Below the pieces are notes generated by a model. It saw only the letters and a list, made by a program, of their open reading frames with translations, was not told the DNA's origin and did no database searches. Shown in pieces: positions 44,501 to 55,775 of a DNA stretch of 64,000 bases (position 1 is the first letter of the stretch; each line of letters opens with the position of its first letter). Source of the DNA: Typhlomys cinereus (Eukaryota > Chordata > Mammalia > Rodentia > Platacanthomyidae). The DNA lies in contig JALPQD010000295.1 of the NCBI GenBank assembly GCA_023101885.1, positions 2,470,505 to 2,534,504 on the forward strand. The letters run 5' to 3'. The position numbers were made by a program, and so were the translations under genes.

Positions 44501-45329
44501 AATGGCACAGTCACTGCTACCAACTCTCAACAGTTGGGATCTTGTGAAATTTAAGAGCTTCTGTTCAGATAAAGAGATTGTAACACGAGCTCAAAGGCAA
44601 CCCACAGAATGGGAGAAAATCTTCACTAACCACATATCTGATAGAGCTTTATTATCCAGAGCGCACAAAGAACTTAGAAAACTAAACCCCAAGGAAAACA
44701 ATGGCCCAATTAAAAAATGGGCCCTGGAATTTAAAAGAAACTTTATTAGGGATGAAATTAAAATGTCTAACAAATATCTTAAAAAATGCTCCACTTCCTT
44801 AGCCATCAGGGAAATGCAAATCAAAACTTCCCTGAGATATCATCTCACCGTGGTCAGGATGGCAAAAATCCACAATACAAACAACACCAAATGCTGGACA
44901 GGATGTGGAGAGAGGGGAACTCTCCTACATTGCTGGTGGGAATGCAGGCTCATACAGCCACTCTGGTGAGCTGTCTGGAGATTCTTAAAGAAATTAAAGA
45001 TTGAAATGCCATATGACCCTGCGATTCCACTTTTGAGATTAACCCTCCATGAAGCAGAGGTTCACCTTGATAACACAAGTGCAACCATGTTCATAGCAGC
45101 ATTGTTTACAATAGCAAAGTCATGGAATCAACCTAAATGTCCAACAGTTGATGAGTGGATAAGGAAACTGTGGTACATCTATACAATGGAGTACTACTCA
45201 GCCATCAAAAATGATGAATTACTGGAATTTGCCGGGAAATGGATGTCATTAGAAACAATTATATTGAGTGTAATATCCCAGACACAGAAAATTAAGCACC
45301 GTATGTACTCCCTAATAGGTGGCTCCTAG
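41560..45329 (+). pseudogene. L1 ORF2, multiply broken
   Basis: Endonuclease start MSRITKNFSII with LNVNGINSP and CCLQETHL. RT remains include [20 protein letters not shown] (from about 43258) and the LFADD region (about 43615-43630). The C-terminal knuckle [18 protein letters not shown] begins near 44893. One-base losses lie near 41736, 42136 and 42375. About 55 bases are missing at 42965, removing the CPGPDGF RT motif kept in the antisense copy. More breaks lie at 43482-43620, 43890, 44090 and 44969. An in-frame replacement adds six codons near 43215-43248. It cannot encode an active enzyme. Confidence 0.95.
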
Positions 45330-46283
45330 TACCAAACCCACCCAGCCCACCTAGGGACACTCGACAATAAATCTCAGTAATACAGTAATTGCAAGATTAT
45401 GAGCAGGAGGGATGGGATAGGAGGGCCACACCAATAACAAGGAGAGAGAGGACCATGTTACAGCAGAGAAAATAGGCCTCCATCAAGGACTGCAAGTAAG
45501 CAATGAGAAACCTGGTTAAGTTCACAGACTTTTCGTTTCTGATCATTTACAACTGAGGGGATGTGATCTCACCAGAAGGGAAGGGCATATAGTCTGGCAG
45601 ATAATAAGTAACCATTTTGCAAATGGGTGATTGACCCCTCCCTCACTGTGGTTTCCTACTTTTATTACATCTACCTTTGAATATACTCTTATAAAAAGAC
45701 TCTAGTTTAACAGCTTTTTATCTCTGGCCAGGGGGTGATATCCAATACCCATCAGGATGGAGTGAAGGGCATTGCAGGAGCAGCAAAACCACAAAAGAAA
45801 ATCAACAAACCATAATCCAGAACTTCAGAGACTCTATATCAACCACCTAGAATTAGGCCAGCCTAATCTCTCCCCATCCTGAAGCTCAGGGAAATTTGTG
45901 GAAGAGGGGGCGGTAAGAGTGTAAGAACAAAAGAATGGGAGGAGCAATGATTTGCAAGATACTCCACACAAGTTAGGGCCGAAGCAATCATAATTGGACT
46001 TTGCATGCCCTGCAAAATATGCTTAAGGGGAACAAAGGAAAGGGTCCAGGGAAATGCTGCTGGGTCCTTGTACGTCATCGGAGAGGAGGACCCAGAGGAG
46101 AGTCAGGCATGCACATTAAAGGATTCTCCAGGGATTGGGGGAGGGGAGGCACTTGGGGGTGGGGAGGGAGGAGTGAGGGGAGGGTGAGCAGAGGGGTGGG
46201 GGAAGGAGGAGGGAGGGAGGGAACCGGTGTACCTATTAAGTTTGTAGGAGCGGAAGCGATAATAAAAAATGTAAAAAAAAAAA
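45330..46283 (+). other. L1 3' UTR with polypurine tract
   Basis: Non-coding part of the sense L1, ending GTACCTATTAAGTTTGTAGG, AATAAAAAATG and A11. The G/A-rich tract at about 46137-46228 is the family hallmark and yields spurious glycine-rich frames. A poly(A)-signal-like AATAAA lies at 46261. Confidence 0.9.
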
Positions 46284-46439
46284 CTGTAGTAAACCAGAAC
46301 TAAGCAAAATATTAAAAATTTACTCAATCTAAAAAAATTTTTTTCTTATTACTACGATGTGTTTATTTTTTTTACTGATGTTTAGGTCTTTTCATATTTT
46401 GTTATTTTATTTATTAACTTGTCCTTATTATTTTTGAAA

Positions 46440-46839
46440 TTATTTGTTTATATCTGTTGCTTTGGTGATTTTTATTGCAACTTGTAGATCTCATGAGCTG
46501 ATGGGGCCTTTGATCACTTCTCTTCCCCAGTAGCTTCTACAGTATTCCTTGGTACTGTTTAAGCTATTTTGCATGGAGGAAGTTCTCAAACCAGTTCTTG
46601 TTGGTGTATTTTTTCCCATGTTCTGTGATCCATATGTGTTGCATCTTCACTAATATGTCGGTTTTTTGCATCTTCACTAATGTCAGTTTTTTGGAGGGCA
46701 ACCAAGAGCAATGGCAAAAGTCTATGATGTTTGGAGGCCTTTGAGACCTCTCTGATCAACAATTTATCAGGAAGTGTCACATTCCTGTTACTTCTAGTAT
46801 AGTTTTATTTGTCACTAGGTTCTAAGTGGACCAGTTCAG

Positions 46840-46881
<42 letters not shown>

Positions 46882-47480
46882 TTCGTCTTTCTGTGCTCCT
46901 TTGCAGAGAGGGCAGAGGGACTATTCATTCTTGTTCCTTTTTTTTTTTTTTAAAGAAGTACTTTTGACATATTAATAAAAATAGGAGATTCCTATTAGAA
47001 TCTTAGGAAATCTTAGGGTTTTTCTGAGTCCCTCTGTCCCTCCTGTATCTCATCCTTTCATACCCCCTAGGTATTTTTCCCCACTATTTCCTCCCTCACC
47101 CTACTTGTCATGGTATCCTATATCTCCCCCTCAGAAGTTTCACTCTCTCTAACCTTCCTTACTCACCTTTCCACTCATTGATCCCTTTTGAAATTTCTGA
47201 GTCTTACATTAATTCCAAGCCAAATACTTTGGCAAGGGGATCAATGTTAGCATCCTCTTATAGCAATGTGTGTCTTTCTGTGTCTAGGATCTCTTGCTCA
47301 ATATTAAATTTTCCAGTTCCATCTATTTACTAGCAAATTCCAATCTCATCTTTCCTGATAGCTGAATAGTATTCCATTGTGTGTGTATATGCACCACATT
47401 TTCATTACCCATTAAATAGGTTTCTTTGAAAAAGAATTGTTTCATATTCTACTTTTGATTATTATCCACTGAGACAGTCT
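46440..47480 (-). mobile_element. Older rodent L1, 3' UTR plus ORF2 end (antisense), copy B
   Basis: It matches copy A (23880-25010) in order: TTCTCAAACCAGTTCTTG, GATCCATATGTGTTGCATC, GCAATGGCAAAAGTC, CAGGAAGTGTCACATTCC, TCTTAGGGTTTTTCTGAG, TATCCTATATCTC, AATAGTATTCCATTGTGTG. It is split by a T-tract-bounded insertion at 46842-46937 and carries an internal tandem duplication near 46640-46695. Confidence 0.82.
46842..46937 (-). mobile_element. Short A-tailed retroposon of unknown source (antisense)
   Basis: Compared with L1 copy A, copy B has about 95 extra bases here: a run of about 34 T, a 60-base unique core (GCTGTTTTCGTCTTTCTGTG... to GTTCC) and then another T-run. Read on minus it is a short core with a long A tail, as expected for a 5'-truncated retrocopy of an RNA. 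The core matches no SINE or small RNA that I know. Confidence 0.5.
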
Positions 47481-48023
47481 GTTGAACTGCATGTATTATG
47501 ACATCAACTGAACTCCTACAACTAACCTTGTACTTGGGTCTCCCAAATCCTAGTCTGATTAATATCCTGATTACATCCTTTGGATGTAACCCACAAAATT
47601 TCATATGACTTAAGGTTTCTGACTTCTGAAAAGAGTCTGATTTTTATTCCTGAAGAGGCAAGGATTATGCGAGGTTATTACCAGATGATGTAAAATTCAG
47701 AGCAGACTATTCAAAATGAAGGACAATTTCTGGCCAAGTCAGCCTAAAAGGGGAACTGAAGGAAATCCTATCTAAAGAGATGGTAATGGAAGAGAACTCA
47801 GAATGAAGTTTATAGAGAGAGACTGATAGAACAGGGATCAAGAATTTTTCATATAGAAGGCAACTGTTAGTCATGGAGTTTCCTGAAGTTTTGATTGAAA
47901 ACAAAATTTCCCTCAGTATCCTTAATAGTCTCCAACCTTCTTATTCTCAGAGAAATCCTCTCTGTTGCCAATCTTAAGAAACAGTCAGGGTGGCCCTGTT
48001 GTTCTCAGAGCAAGTTTGACTGC
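47481..48023. other. Unassigned sequence
   Basis: No gene is seen. 47555-47600 is loosely similar to 30690-30735 (CTGATTACATCC...AACCCACAAAAT), hinting at a shared unnamed repeat. Confidence 0.35.
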
Positions 48024-48765
48024 TGTGGGTTGCCTTTTTGCTTAATTTACAGTCTCTTTAGCTGAACAGACGCTCTTTAATTTCATAAGTTCCCATTTGT
48101 TGAGTGTTGGTTGTAGTGACTATGCTATTGGATTTCTGTTTAGGAAATGTTGGCCTAGCCCAATCAACTTGAGGGAGTTCCCTACCCTTTCAACTAGGGC
48201 TTTTATAGTCTTTGGTCTAATATTGAGGTCCTTGATCCATTTGGAAATAATTTTTGTGCATGGTGACAAGTATGGGTCCAGTTTTAATCTTCTGCATATG
48301 GACATCCAGTTTTGCCAGCACTATTTGTTGAAGATGCTGTTCTTTTTCCATTGAGCTTTTGGGTCTCTTTGTCAAAGACCAAATGGCTGTAATTGTGTGG
48401 GCTTATATCTGGGTCTTCAACCTTTATCCATTGATATATGTGTCTGTTTTAGAGCCAGTACCAGACTGATTTTATTGTTGTGGATTTGTAGTATAGATTA
48501 AGGTTTGGTATGGTGATACTTGCAGCAGGGTTTTTGTTACTCAAGATTGTTTTTGCTATTCTGGGCCTTTTGTGCTCCTATATGAATTTTGAGATTGGTC
48601 AATTTCTTCAAAGAATTGCTTTGGAATTTGATTGGTATAGTGTTGAATTTATATATTGCTTTTGGTAGGATCATCATTTTTATGTTGATTCTGCCAATCC
48701 AGGAGCATGGGAGGTCTTTCCACCTTCTGGTGTCTTCTGTAAATTTTTTCTTTAGGGTTTTAAAG
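48024..48765 (-). mobile_element. Inverted 5' part of a twin-primed L1 (ORF2)
   Basis: Antisense ORF2 sequence equivalent to 33059-33810 of the full-length copy. Landmarks are TGGGTTGCC, AGGAAATGTTGGCCTAGCCC, CATGGTGACAAGTATGGGTC, GAAGATGCTGTTCTTTTTCC and GGAGGTCTTTCCACCTTCTG. It meets the sense part at 48762-48765 through a shared AAAG. Frames are broken. Confidence 0.93.
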
Positions 48766-50010
48766 TCATGGAATCAACCCAAATGCCCAACAATTGATGA
48801 ATGGATAATGAAAACATGGTACATTTATACAATGGAATACTATTCAGCCACCAAAAAAGATGAATTAATGAAATTTGCTGGGAAATGATGGAATTAGAAA
48901 AAATTATATTGAGTGAAATATTCCAGACACAGAAAATTAGACACCATATGTACTCTCTAATAAGTGGATCCTAGTTCCAAACTCACTCAATGACATATTC
49001 AAAGTAAATCTCTGGAATACTCACTGCAAAGGATTACAAACAGGAGGGAAGGGGAAGGAGGGCCTCAAAAAAAGGAGATAAAGGATCATGTTTCAGTAGT
49101 GAAAGTAGGTCACTGTCAAGTATTGCATGTAAGTAGCAAAACATCAGGTGTAGCACACTCTCATCAGGTGTATCCTTATTCTCAGGGAGGATATAGGGGA
49201 CTGGCAGATAGACAATAAATACCAAGCAAATGGGACACTGATCCCTCCTCACTGCTGTGTCCTACTCCTATTCTTCCATTTACCTTTGAGTCTCTTCTTA
49301 TATTAAGATCTTCATTTAAACAGTCTTTTGTCTTTGCTTAGGAGGTGATCAATCAGGATGCAGCCAAGGGTGGCAAAGGAAAACCAAAACTGAAAACAGC
49401 AACAAACCATAATTCAGAACATCAGAGACCCTACTTTAATTACCTGGAACCAGACCAGCCAAATCTCTCTGCATCCTAAAGCTCAGGGAACTTTGCAGAA
49501 GAGGGGGTGGCAAGATTGTGAGAGCCTAAAGATGGGGAAGGACCAATGATACGCAAGATACTCCACACAAGTTGAGCTGTAGCAGCCACAATGGACTTTG
49601 CCTGACCTGCATAATGGTTGACATGTCAACAACCCCCCAAAGTCTAGCATGGATCACCGGGGAGAAAGCTCCAGCAGTAGGATCCTTAGAAGCAAGGGAT
49701 TAAACAGTCATAATAGAGTTCCCATATTAAAGGGAAGCCCAAAAAGGGGCTCCGGACTATGCCACTGAGTTCTGAACCCTCCCTATGATGGAGGACTCAG
49801 AGGGAGGTTTGGTATTTACACAAAAGGATGCTCTAGGGGATAGGAGGAAAGAAGATGGAATTATTGAGAGACAGGGTAAAGGAGGGAGGAGGGTGAAAGA
49901 AAAGGGGGAGAGTGCAAGGGGGGACAACTGGGGAGGGAAAAAGGGAGGGAGAGGATGGGGGTACCTACTGAGCTTGTTTGATTAGGAAAACATAAAATGT
50001 GGAGAAAAAA
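48762..50010 (+). mobile_element. Sense 3' part of the same twin-primed L1
   Basis: It starts AAAGTCATGGAATCAACCC (ORF2 C-terminus, equivalent to 45115), continues CAATGGAATACTATTCAGCC, AGACACCATATGTACTCTC, then the full 3' UTR with GACCAGCCAAATCTCTC and the polypurine tract (about 49845-49955), ending GGTACCTACTGAGCTTG and an AAAATG...AAAAAATATA tail near 50010. About 510 bases of ORF2 between the two parts are missing. The 3' UTR is closest to that at 958-1740. Confidence 0.93.
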
Positions 50011-50129
50011 TATATATATTGGGGAGGGGAGAGAGAGACATGGTGCATTTCTCTGATGAGGAGGGAATCAGTTTTATAAAATCTAATACCAAGACTCAAA
50101 ATTTGCATGTGGCAGAATTTGGCCTCATA

Positions 50130-50209
50130 TTTGTTTACTTGTTTATTTATTTATTTACTTTTGTGAGTGAGCATGAGTGTATGTGTGCATGCTTGTGTGC
50201 GTGCATGCG

Positions 50210-50259
<50 letters not shown>

Positions 50260-50400
50260 TGGTTTGTCTGTCTGTCTGTCTGTATCAGAGGGTACTGTGT
50301 GTGCTTATGGAGTCCAGGAATAATCTTGGATGGGCTCATATTTGTGATGCTCCCATGTAGGTGATCACTTTGACACAAATTCGTTGACTGTTGATTATCC
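50130..50400 (-). mobile_element. Old B2-like SINE (antisense) with (TG)n and (TGTC)n
   Basis: A TTTATTTATTTA tail, an imperfect then pure (TG)n run at 50213-50258, (TGTC)n at 50262-50282, then TATCAGAGGGTACTGTGTGT, GAGTCCAGGAATAATCTTGG and a decayed body match the antisense SINEs at 13305 and 15072. The head region is lost. Cys/Val-rich and Thr/His-rich frames here are artefacts. Confidence 0.7.
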
Positions 50401-52390
50401 AAATCTGTACTTTTCCATTCACCTTTCCTCTGAGTTTTATGCATCTGGAATACAGCTGATAGTCAACGATCCCGAATGACCAGCTAAAACTTTATTGAGG
50501 AGTTGGCATTAGTATTCAAACTAGCATTTTGAGATTTATACTCCTAAACTATTACCAGTTGATATTCTACTTCTGGGAAATAGAGCATTTCAACAAATTG
50601 TAACTCATGGATCTCTTGGAGTTATTTAGCCCTGTTTCTTTATTTTAAAATTTAGAAAAGATCATTAGTATTATTAAGTTTTAACAAAGTCAATCAATAA
50701 ACACAGCTACTATATACACTTCAATGTCAGTATTCTTGACTCTATTTCTATTATGGTCCTTTGACACTCTGAACTGAAGGATACAAAATTCCACACCTGT
50801 GTAGGGAGGGGAAATTGCTTCTTTCTATCCTGGTAGGTTCTTTGGAGGGTCTAATAATTAAATTGACACAAGACAAATGAATAGAAGAAAGCCAATTTTA
50901 ATTACATACATATGCACAGAAGTCCCAGAAATGAAAGGGCGAGATGATTGAGACTTACATAGCAACAGAAGGAAAGGGGATTTAAGCTTTTAGAATTTAA
51001 GGAGGTAGAGACAAATTATGAAAGGCAAGAGAAGAAAATATATGGTGAATAAATGTTGCTTTATTAAGCATATAAAAATCTAGATGATAAAAGCTGGCTA
51101 CGAGTAGCTGTCTTCTGAGTAGAGATAGCTTTACTAGTGAGAATTTCTTCTACCAAAGTGGAAATTTATACTTTATGCAGCTGAGGAGGACATAAAGAGT
51201 TTTTCCTATGTTGGCTTATCCTTATTTATTTATTTATTTTAGAATAATCAAATGTCAAGTGGCATATTTTGGGGTGCTATGTTCTGAATCCCTCACCTAC
51301 ACTACATTGATTACAGTGATGGGAATTCATGTAAATATGTGATTACATATGACTATATATATATAAAATCTCTTTTATCTTTCTCCTCTTTTCATTTTCT
51401 GTATTTGAAAGAGTTAATGACATGGCCTGAAGTCTTACTGATTCTCTCTATTTCTGTAGAACCATAGTGGATGTAGAGCAGTTGGACGAGGTAGACAGAA
51501 CAGTCTTCTGTCTTTCTCTATCAGTAAGAAGACACAACACAAACACAACACAACATAAAACTCTGTTGCTCACAGCTTCTTGCTATTCCAGGTTGTTCTA
51601 CTATGGATGTCTCTTTCATCAAACTCATAAAAGATTCCATGCAGTATGTTTTCCGATGAGAAAATAAGAACTCATTATGTTAAAAGCTTGTAATAATCAT
51701 TACGCTATGATAGAAAATGGATACAACCCTTGGTTTCTGGAAGTAGGGTCTTCCATTACAAAAATAAAGAAGAAGACTGAAAGAATTTTGAGGATCAAGG
51801 ATAAATTACCTTAAGAGACATTTAGAAATTTGGGTATCAATAACATTTCTTGCTAAAGCTCAGGAGGAGGTAAGAAACATGGTTTTGAAGATGGAGGAAA
51901 GGATCTTTGTTGGTAGAGGCAAAACTTTATTAAACTTGTCTCCTCTATTAAAAGAAAAAGTGTAGATGCTGACGTGGGTTTTTTTCTTGCTGCTTAGATG
52001 AAATGCAAAAGGAGGGGGAAGAATGGAAGGAAAATTGTTACAAAAAAAGAGGAAACATGTAGATTAATCTGAAAACCTCAGTTTCTCTAACTGAAACAAA
52101 AATGTTAAAATTAAGACTTACATAGAAGGAAAACTGCATGGTACTACAAATTTTAATTAAAATGTCAGAAAGATTAAAAAGGGAGAGTATTCAATCGCAC
52201 AAATGGATCCTTGAGCAGATTAAGGAAGACTACAGGACCCATAGCAACCTTGAGAGTATTTCCCTCAGCCATTAAACAGGATCCAAAGTTATTGCTTGTC
52301 TGGAAAAAATGTGTAAGTGTAGCTTTTGTTGCTGTTGTTTTGTGATGGCATGAACTTGACTGAAAGCCATGGAAAGCACATAAAGTTCTT
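50401..52390. other. Unassigned sequence, AT-rich
   Basis: Nearly 2 kb without recognisable repeats or genes. A (TTTA)n patch lies at about 51222-51240 and an ACACAAC-rich patch at about 51533-51555. Confidence 0.4.
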
Positions 52391-52401
52391 GAGAAAATTA
52401 T

Positions 52402-52437
52402 CTTTTTTTATTTATTTTTATTATTTATTCAATTGTG

Positions 52438-52478
<41 letters not shown>

Positions 52479-52694
52479 ACCACAGGCGAATTCGGGAACC
52501 ACCGTGGACCGCCTCCACCTCCTCCTTGTTTACTATGCCAGGGGATTCACAGGCTCCGCCCTACCAGGACCAGAAGCGCAGGCCGCACCCGCTTCTGCCT
52601 GGCGTCTATACGTGGATCTGAACTCAGGACCTTCCGCCTGCAAGGCAGAGGCTTAACCCCTGAGCCATCTCTCCAGCCCCCCCTCCCCCCCTCC
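52402..52694 (-). mobile_element. Young B2-like SINE (antisense) with TSD
   Basis: Read on plus: a T-rich tail, ATTTATTCAATTGTGCCG, (GT)n at 52440-52475, AGAACCACAGGCGAATTCGG, GGCGTCTATACGTGGATCTG, ACTTCCGCCTGCAAGGCAGAG-like sequence, then TTAACCCCTGAGCCATCTCT and CCAGCCCC. It is bounded by GAGAAAATTAT at 52391-52401 and 52695-52705. A CCCTCCCCCCCTCC stretch next to the head is extra 5' sequence inside the duplication. Confidence 0.93.
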
Positions 52695-52705
52695 GAGAAA
52701 ATTAT

Positions 52706-53234
52706 TTTAGCAGAATCACTAGTGGCATGGACTACAGCAGAGAGAGAAAACAAATGAAAGGAGACCATCCATCAGACCCTTCAAATTCTACTGGCAGAGA
52801 GCAGGTTGCTGTATTACCTGTCATGACAGAGAAAGGATGACTCATAGGTAGACTCTGGAGCCAAGAGGGTAGAACTAAAAATATCAATCACGTCTTAAAG
52901 TCTAATCAAGGACGTTGGATATTTGCACAAGTGGATTTCAGAGCTGATATGAACCAGTGGCTCCTTTGTCTCCTATTCTCCTTCAAACCAAAATGTCTAT
53001 AATTGCTATCCTCAGCCTTCTCAGTTATATCTCTTCCAACACTGTGTAGAGTATGTGTCCAGGGACATGTCACTCACCTCTTTAGTTTTACAGTTGACAC
53101 ATGGGGATGATTTGTACTCCAAGGCTTGTACTTAACAATATTGTTCTGGGGAGCTTCATTTGAACTTGGACAGGATTGAAATTTTGACATATAGCTGATG
53201 TTGTTTGGGATGAGATTCTTAAGCCCTTCAGGGT
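52706..53234. other. Unassigned sequence
   Basis: No gene or recognisable repeat. Confidence 0.4.
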
Positions 53235-53605
53235 TATTGTTTAAATGTGGGTTACCCCTCACAAACCCATGTTCTTGGATCCTTAGCTGATGTTAATGTT
53301 TGGGAAAGTCGTGGAACCTTTAGGAAGTGGAAACTTGCTGGAGGAAGGCATGTCACAGGGGGCAGGCCTAGAGGTTTGGTGACCTGACCCTGTTTCCTCT
53401 TGCATTTGTTCTTGATCTCTCTGCCTGCATGGTGATGGCAGTGATCTGAATCATCTTCTGCCTCTGAGCCATGCTTTCTAATAAGAGAGATTTCTACCAT
53501 AATGGACTAAATCTGCTCTCTGGAATGTAAACCAAATAAATCTCATTCTTCAGTTGCATATGACTATTGTCCTACAGCAGCAAAAAGAAAGTATAACTGC
53601 AACAG
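53235..53605 (+). mobile_element. ORR1/MLT1-like MaLR solo LTR (sense)
   Basis: GTTATTGTTTAAATGTGGGT, ACAAACCCATGTTCTTGGAT, GTGGAACCTTTAGGAAGTGG, AACTTGCTGGAGGAAGGCAT, GGCAGGCCTAGAGGTTTGG, ATAATGGACTAAATCTGCTC and the poly(A) signal AATAAATCTCATTC at about 53535. It is close to the copies at 9946 and 11336. Confidence 0.85.
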
Positions 53606-55519
53606 ATATGTATAAATGTGTTCTGCAGGAAGGAGGGCTGTAAATCACGGGGGCTAGACAATGACTGTAGGTGATGTACACACACCTACTTCCTATGTAA
53701 TACCCTCCCTTGAGGATAAGAGAGACCTGTGATTTGCTTCTAACCAACAGAATCTTCAAAAATGATGGGATGTTGTCCTTAATATGATACAATAGAAAAA
53801 TTTGTGCCTTAATAGATTGCATGATGGATTCTTATTTTTGGTGTCGTGATACAGGCAGACACATTGAGGAAACCTTTGTGCACAAGAACCACAGGTGACT
53901 TCTGGAAAGCATGGACAAATTCTAGGAAATAAAAGCAGCCTCTAGTAGAAACTAGAAAACAAACCTTCCAATGGTGGCAAAGGAATGAATTGTGTTTATA
54001 ACCTAAAAGAGTTCAGGACTGCATTTTTCCATAGTCAAGCCTTCAGATTTAAAAACAAAATTCATCCCTGGAAATAACATGTTTCCAGACTTGAGGTACC
54101 TTGAACAGAGAGCCCAGCTCAACTGTGTGGAAATCCTGACTTCCTGAAACAATGAGATAATAAGTTCATGTTGTCTTAAGCTATATACATATGATAATTG
54201 GTTACACAACAATAGAAAAGAGAATATAGCATGTGCCATTTATTTAAAAAATTCAGGGATATACATCTAGGTATCTATCTGTCTGTCTGTCTGTCTATCT
54301 ATCCATCCTTTACTATCCAAAATGCAACTTACTGATTGAAGTAGCGGCTATAGGAAGTCATGTGGCTTTTTGAACAGGCTACCACAAGACTGATAAGGCA
54401 TAATTGAAAATTAGAAGTTAGAAAGTTTCTAAAAGGACTGTTTATGTAGGAGAAGAAAATATGACCAGTTATGTGAATCACAAAGATTAAAGTTTTTACA
54501 AGCTATAAGTATAATAGGAAAGATGTATTTATCTTGTTTATGGGTAAGGGACCCTCTTTGTACAATTGACAAGAGTTACAAGCCTATCCTTACTTGCACA
54601 CATGAAAATGTTTCTAATTTTAGTCATGAAATATGAGAACAAAAGGTTCCATGTTTCCCATATTAAGATTTTCTGAAGTAAAGGTGCAAAGACAATTGGG
54701 CAACTCTCATAGTACTCCTCACAGAAAGTAGTGAGAGCTGAACTATGTGACTCATATTTATGTAGATAGTTGGGTGAATACTGATGTAGACAATGAAATT
54801 TGTGATTAAATGTGGAAGCAAGGGAGCCAGTGATGACAGCAAGATTTCATGGAGATAATAGCTCCAGGGTAAAGTATTTGCCTAGTATATGCAAGACCTT
54901 TGAAGGGTCAGTTTAGGTTAAATGCAGTCATAATGGTGAGATCTAAGCTCAGTAGGACCAGCATTCTTACACGAAGAGTAAGAGAACTGAGGCATGTTAC
55001 ACACAAAGAAAAGATTATGTGTAGATGCAGAGAGAAGATAACTCATTGATCTACTGGCACCTTGAGTTTAGACCTCCACTTCTGGAATTGTGAAAATGGA
55101 TTTGTTTTTGTCATTTTAAGCTGCCCAGTCTGTAATGTCTAGCTGTGGCAGCTTTTGCTAAATAAAATACCAAACATCAAAGCCTTAAGCCAGGTTTCTC
55201 CTTGACCTCCCAGGTTTGATGTTCAGTTTCCACATGTTCTCAAAACCTTTGATTAACAGACTATTGGAGACAAAGCTTGAGAATGGTAGGGTTCTTGCTT
55301 TTTACATTAGGAGAGACTGTAATACCCAAAGCCCGGTAGTATTTTCTGACATGTCTATTTTGGAAAGATTCTATCCTTTATAATGAAATAAAAACCAATG
55401 TTTATGCTTCCCTGGTCTCTCGCACCTGTTTTTGGTGTTCATGCTCTGTTTTCTAACCCAAATTCTTCAATACGAAGGCACAGAAGTGGGGTGGGAGGAG
55501 GTATTCTATGGTTATTACT
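53606..55519. other. Unassigned sequence with minor repeats
   Basis: No gene is supported. A (CTGT)n/(CTAT)n patch lies at 54272-54304. An ID-like tRNA-related fragment (AGTATTTGCCTAGTATATGC) may be present at about 54855-54925. Confidence 0.4.
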
Positions 55520-55549
55520 TAAAACATTTATTTATCTTGTGAGAGCAAG

Positions 55550-55645
<96 letters not shown>

Positions 55646-55775
55646 CATGTAGTTGCATGTCATGGCCCATGAGTGGAGGTTAGAAGTCAGCTTACTCCGT
55701 TTACTATATGGACTTCTGGGACTTGAACTCAGGTTTGGCAGAGGGTATCTTATCTGCTGAACTATCTCTTTGGTT
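55520..55775 (-). mobile_element. B3-like SINE (antisense) with compound microsatellite
   Basis: ATTTATTTATCTTGTGAGAG, then (GT)n at about 55554-55593 fused to (GA)n to 55645, then ATGGCCCATGAGTGGAGG, TTAGAAGTCAGCTTACTCC, GACTTGAACTCAGGTTTGG and ATCTGCTGAACTATCTCTTT fit a B3-like SINE read on minus. The 84-codon frame over the microsatellite is an artefact. Confidence 0.72.

Larger units (their letters stand above)
39617..46330 (+). mobile_element. Near-full-length L1 (sense), heavily mutated
   Basis: About 6.7 kb: GC-rich 5' UTR (39617-40437), ORF1 (40438-41502), ORF2 (41560-45329), and a 3' UTR (45330-46283) with polypurine tract and an A11 run. A 47-base segment and an A7 run follow. TTTCTTATT occurs just left of the element (39608-39616) and at 46342-46350; with the A and T runs before it, this is a probable target-site duplication with length slippage. 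ORF1 has two nonsense codons; ORF2 has many frame breaks and a roughly 55-base deletion. Confidence 0.92.
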
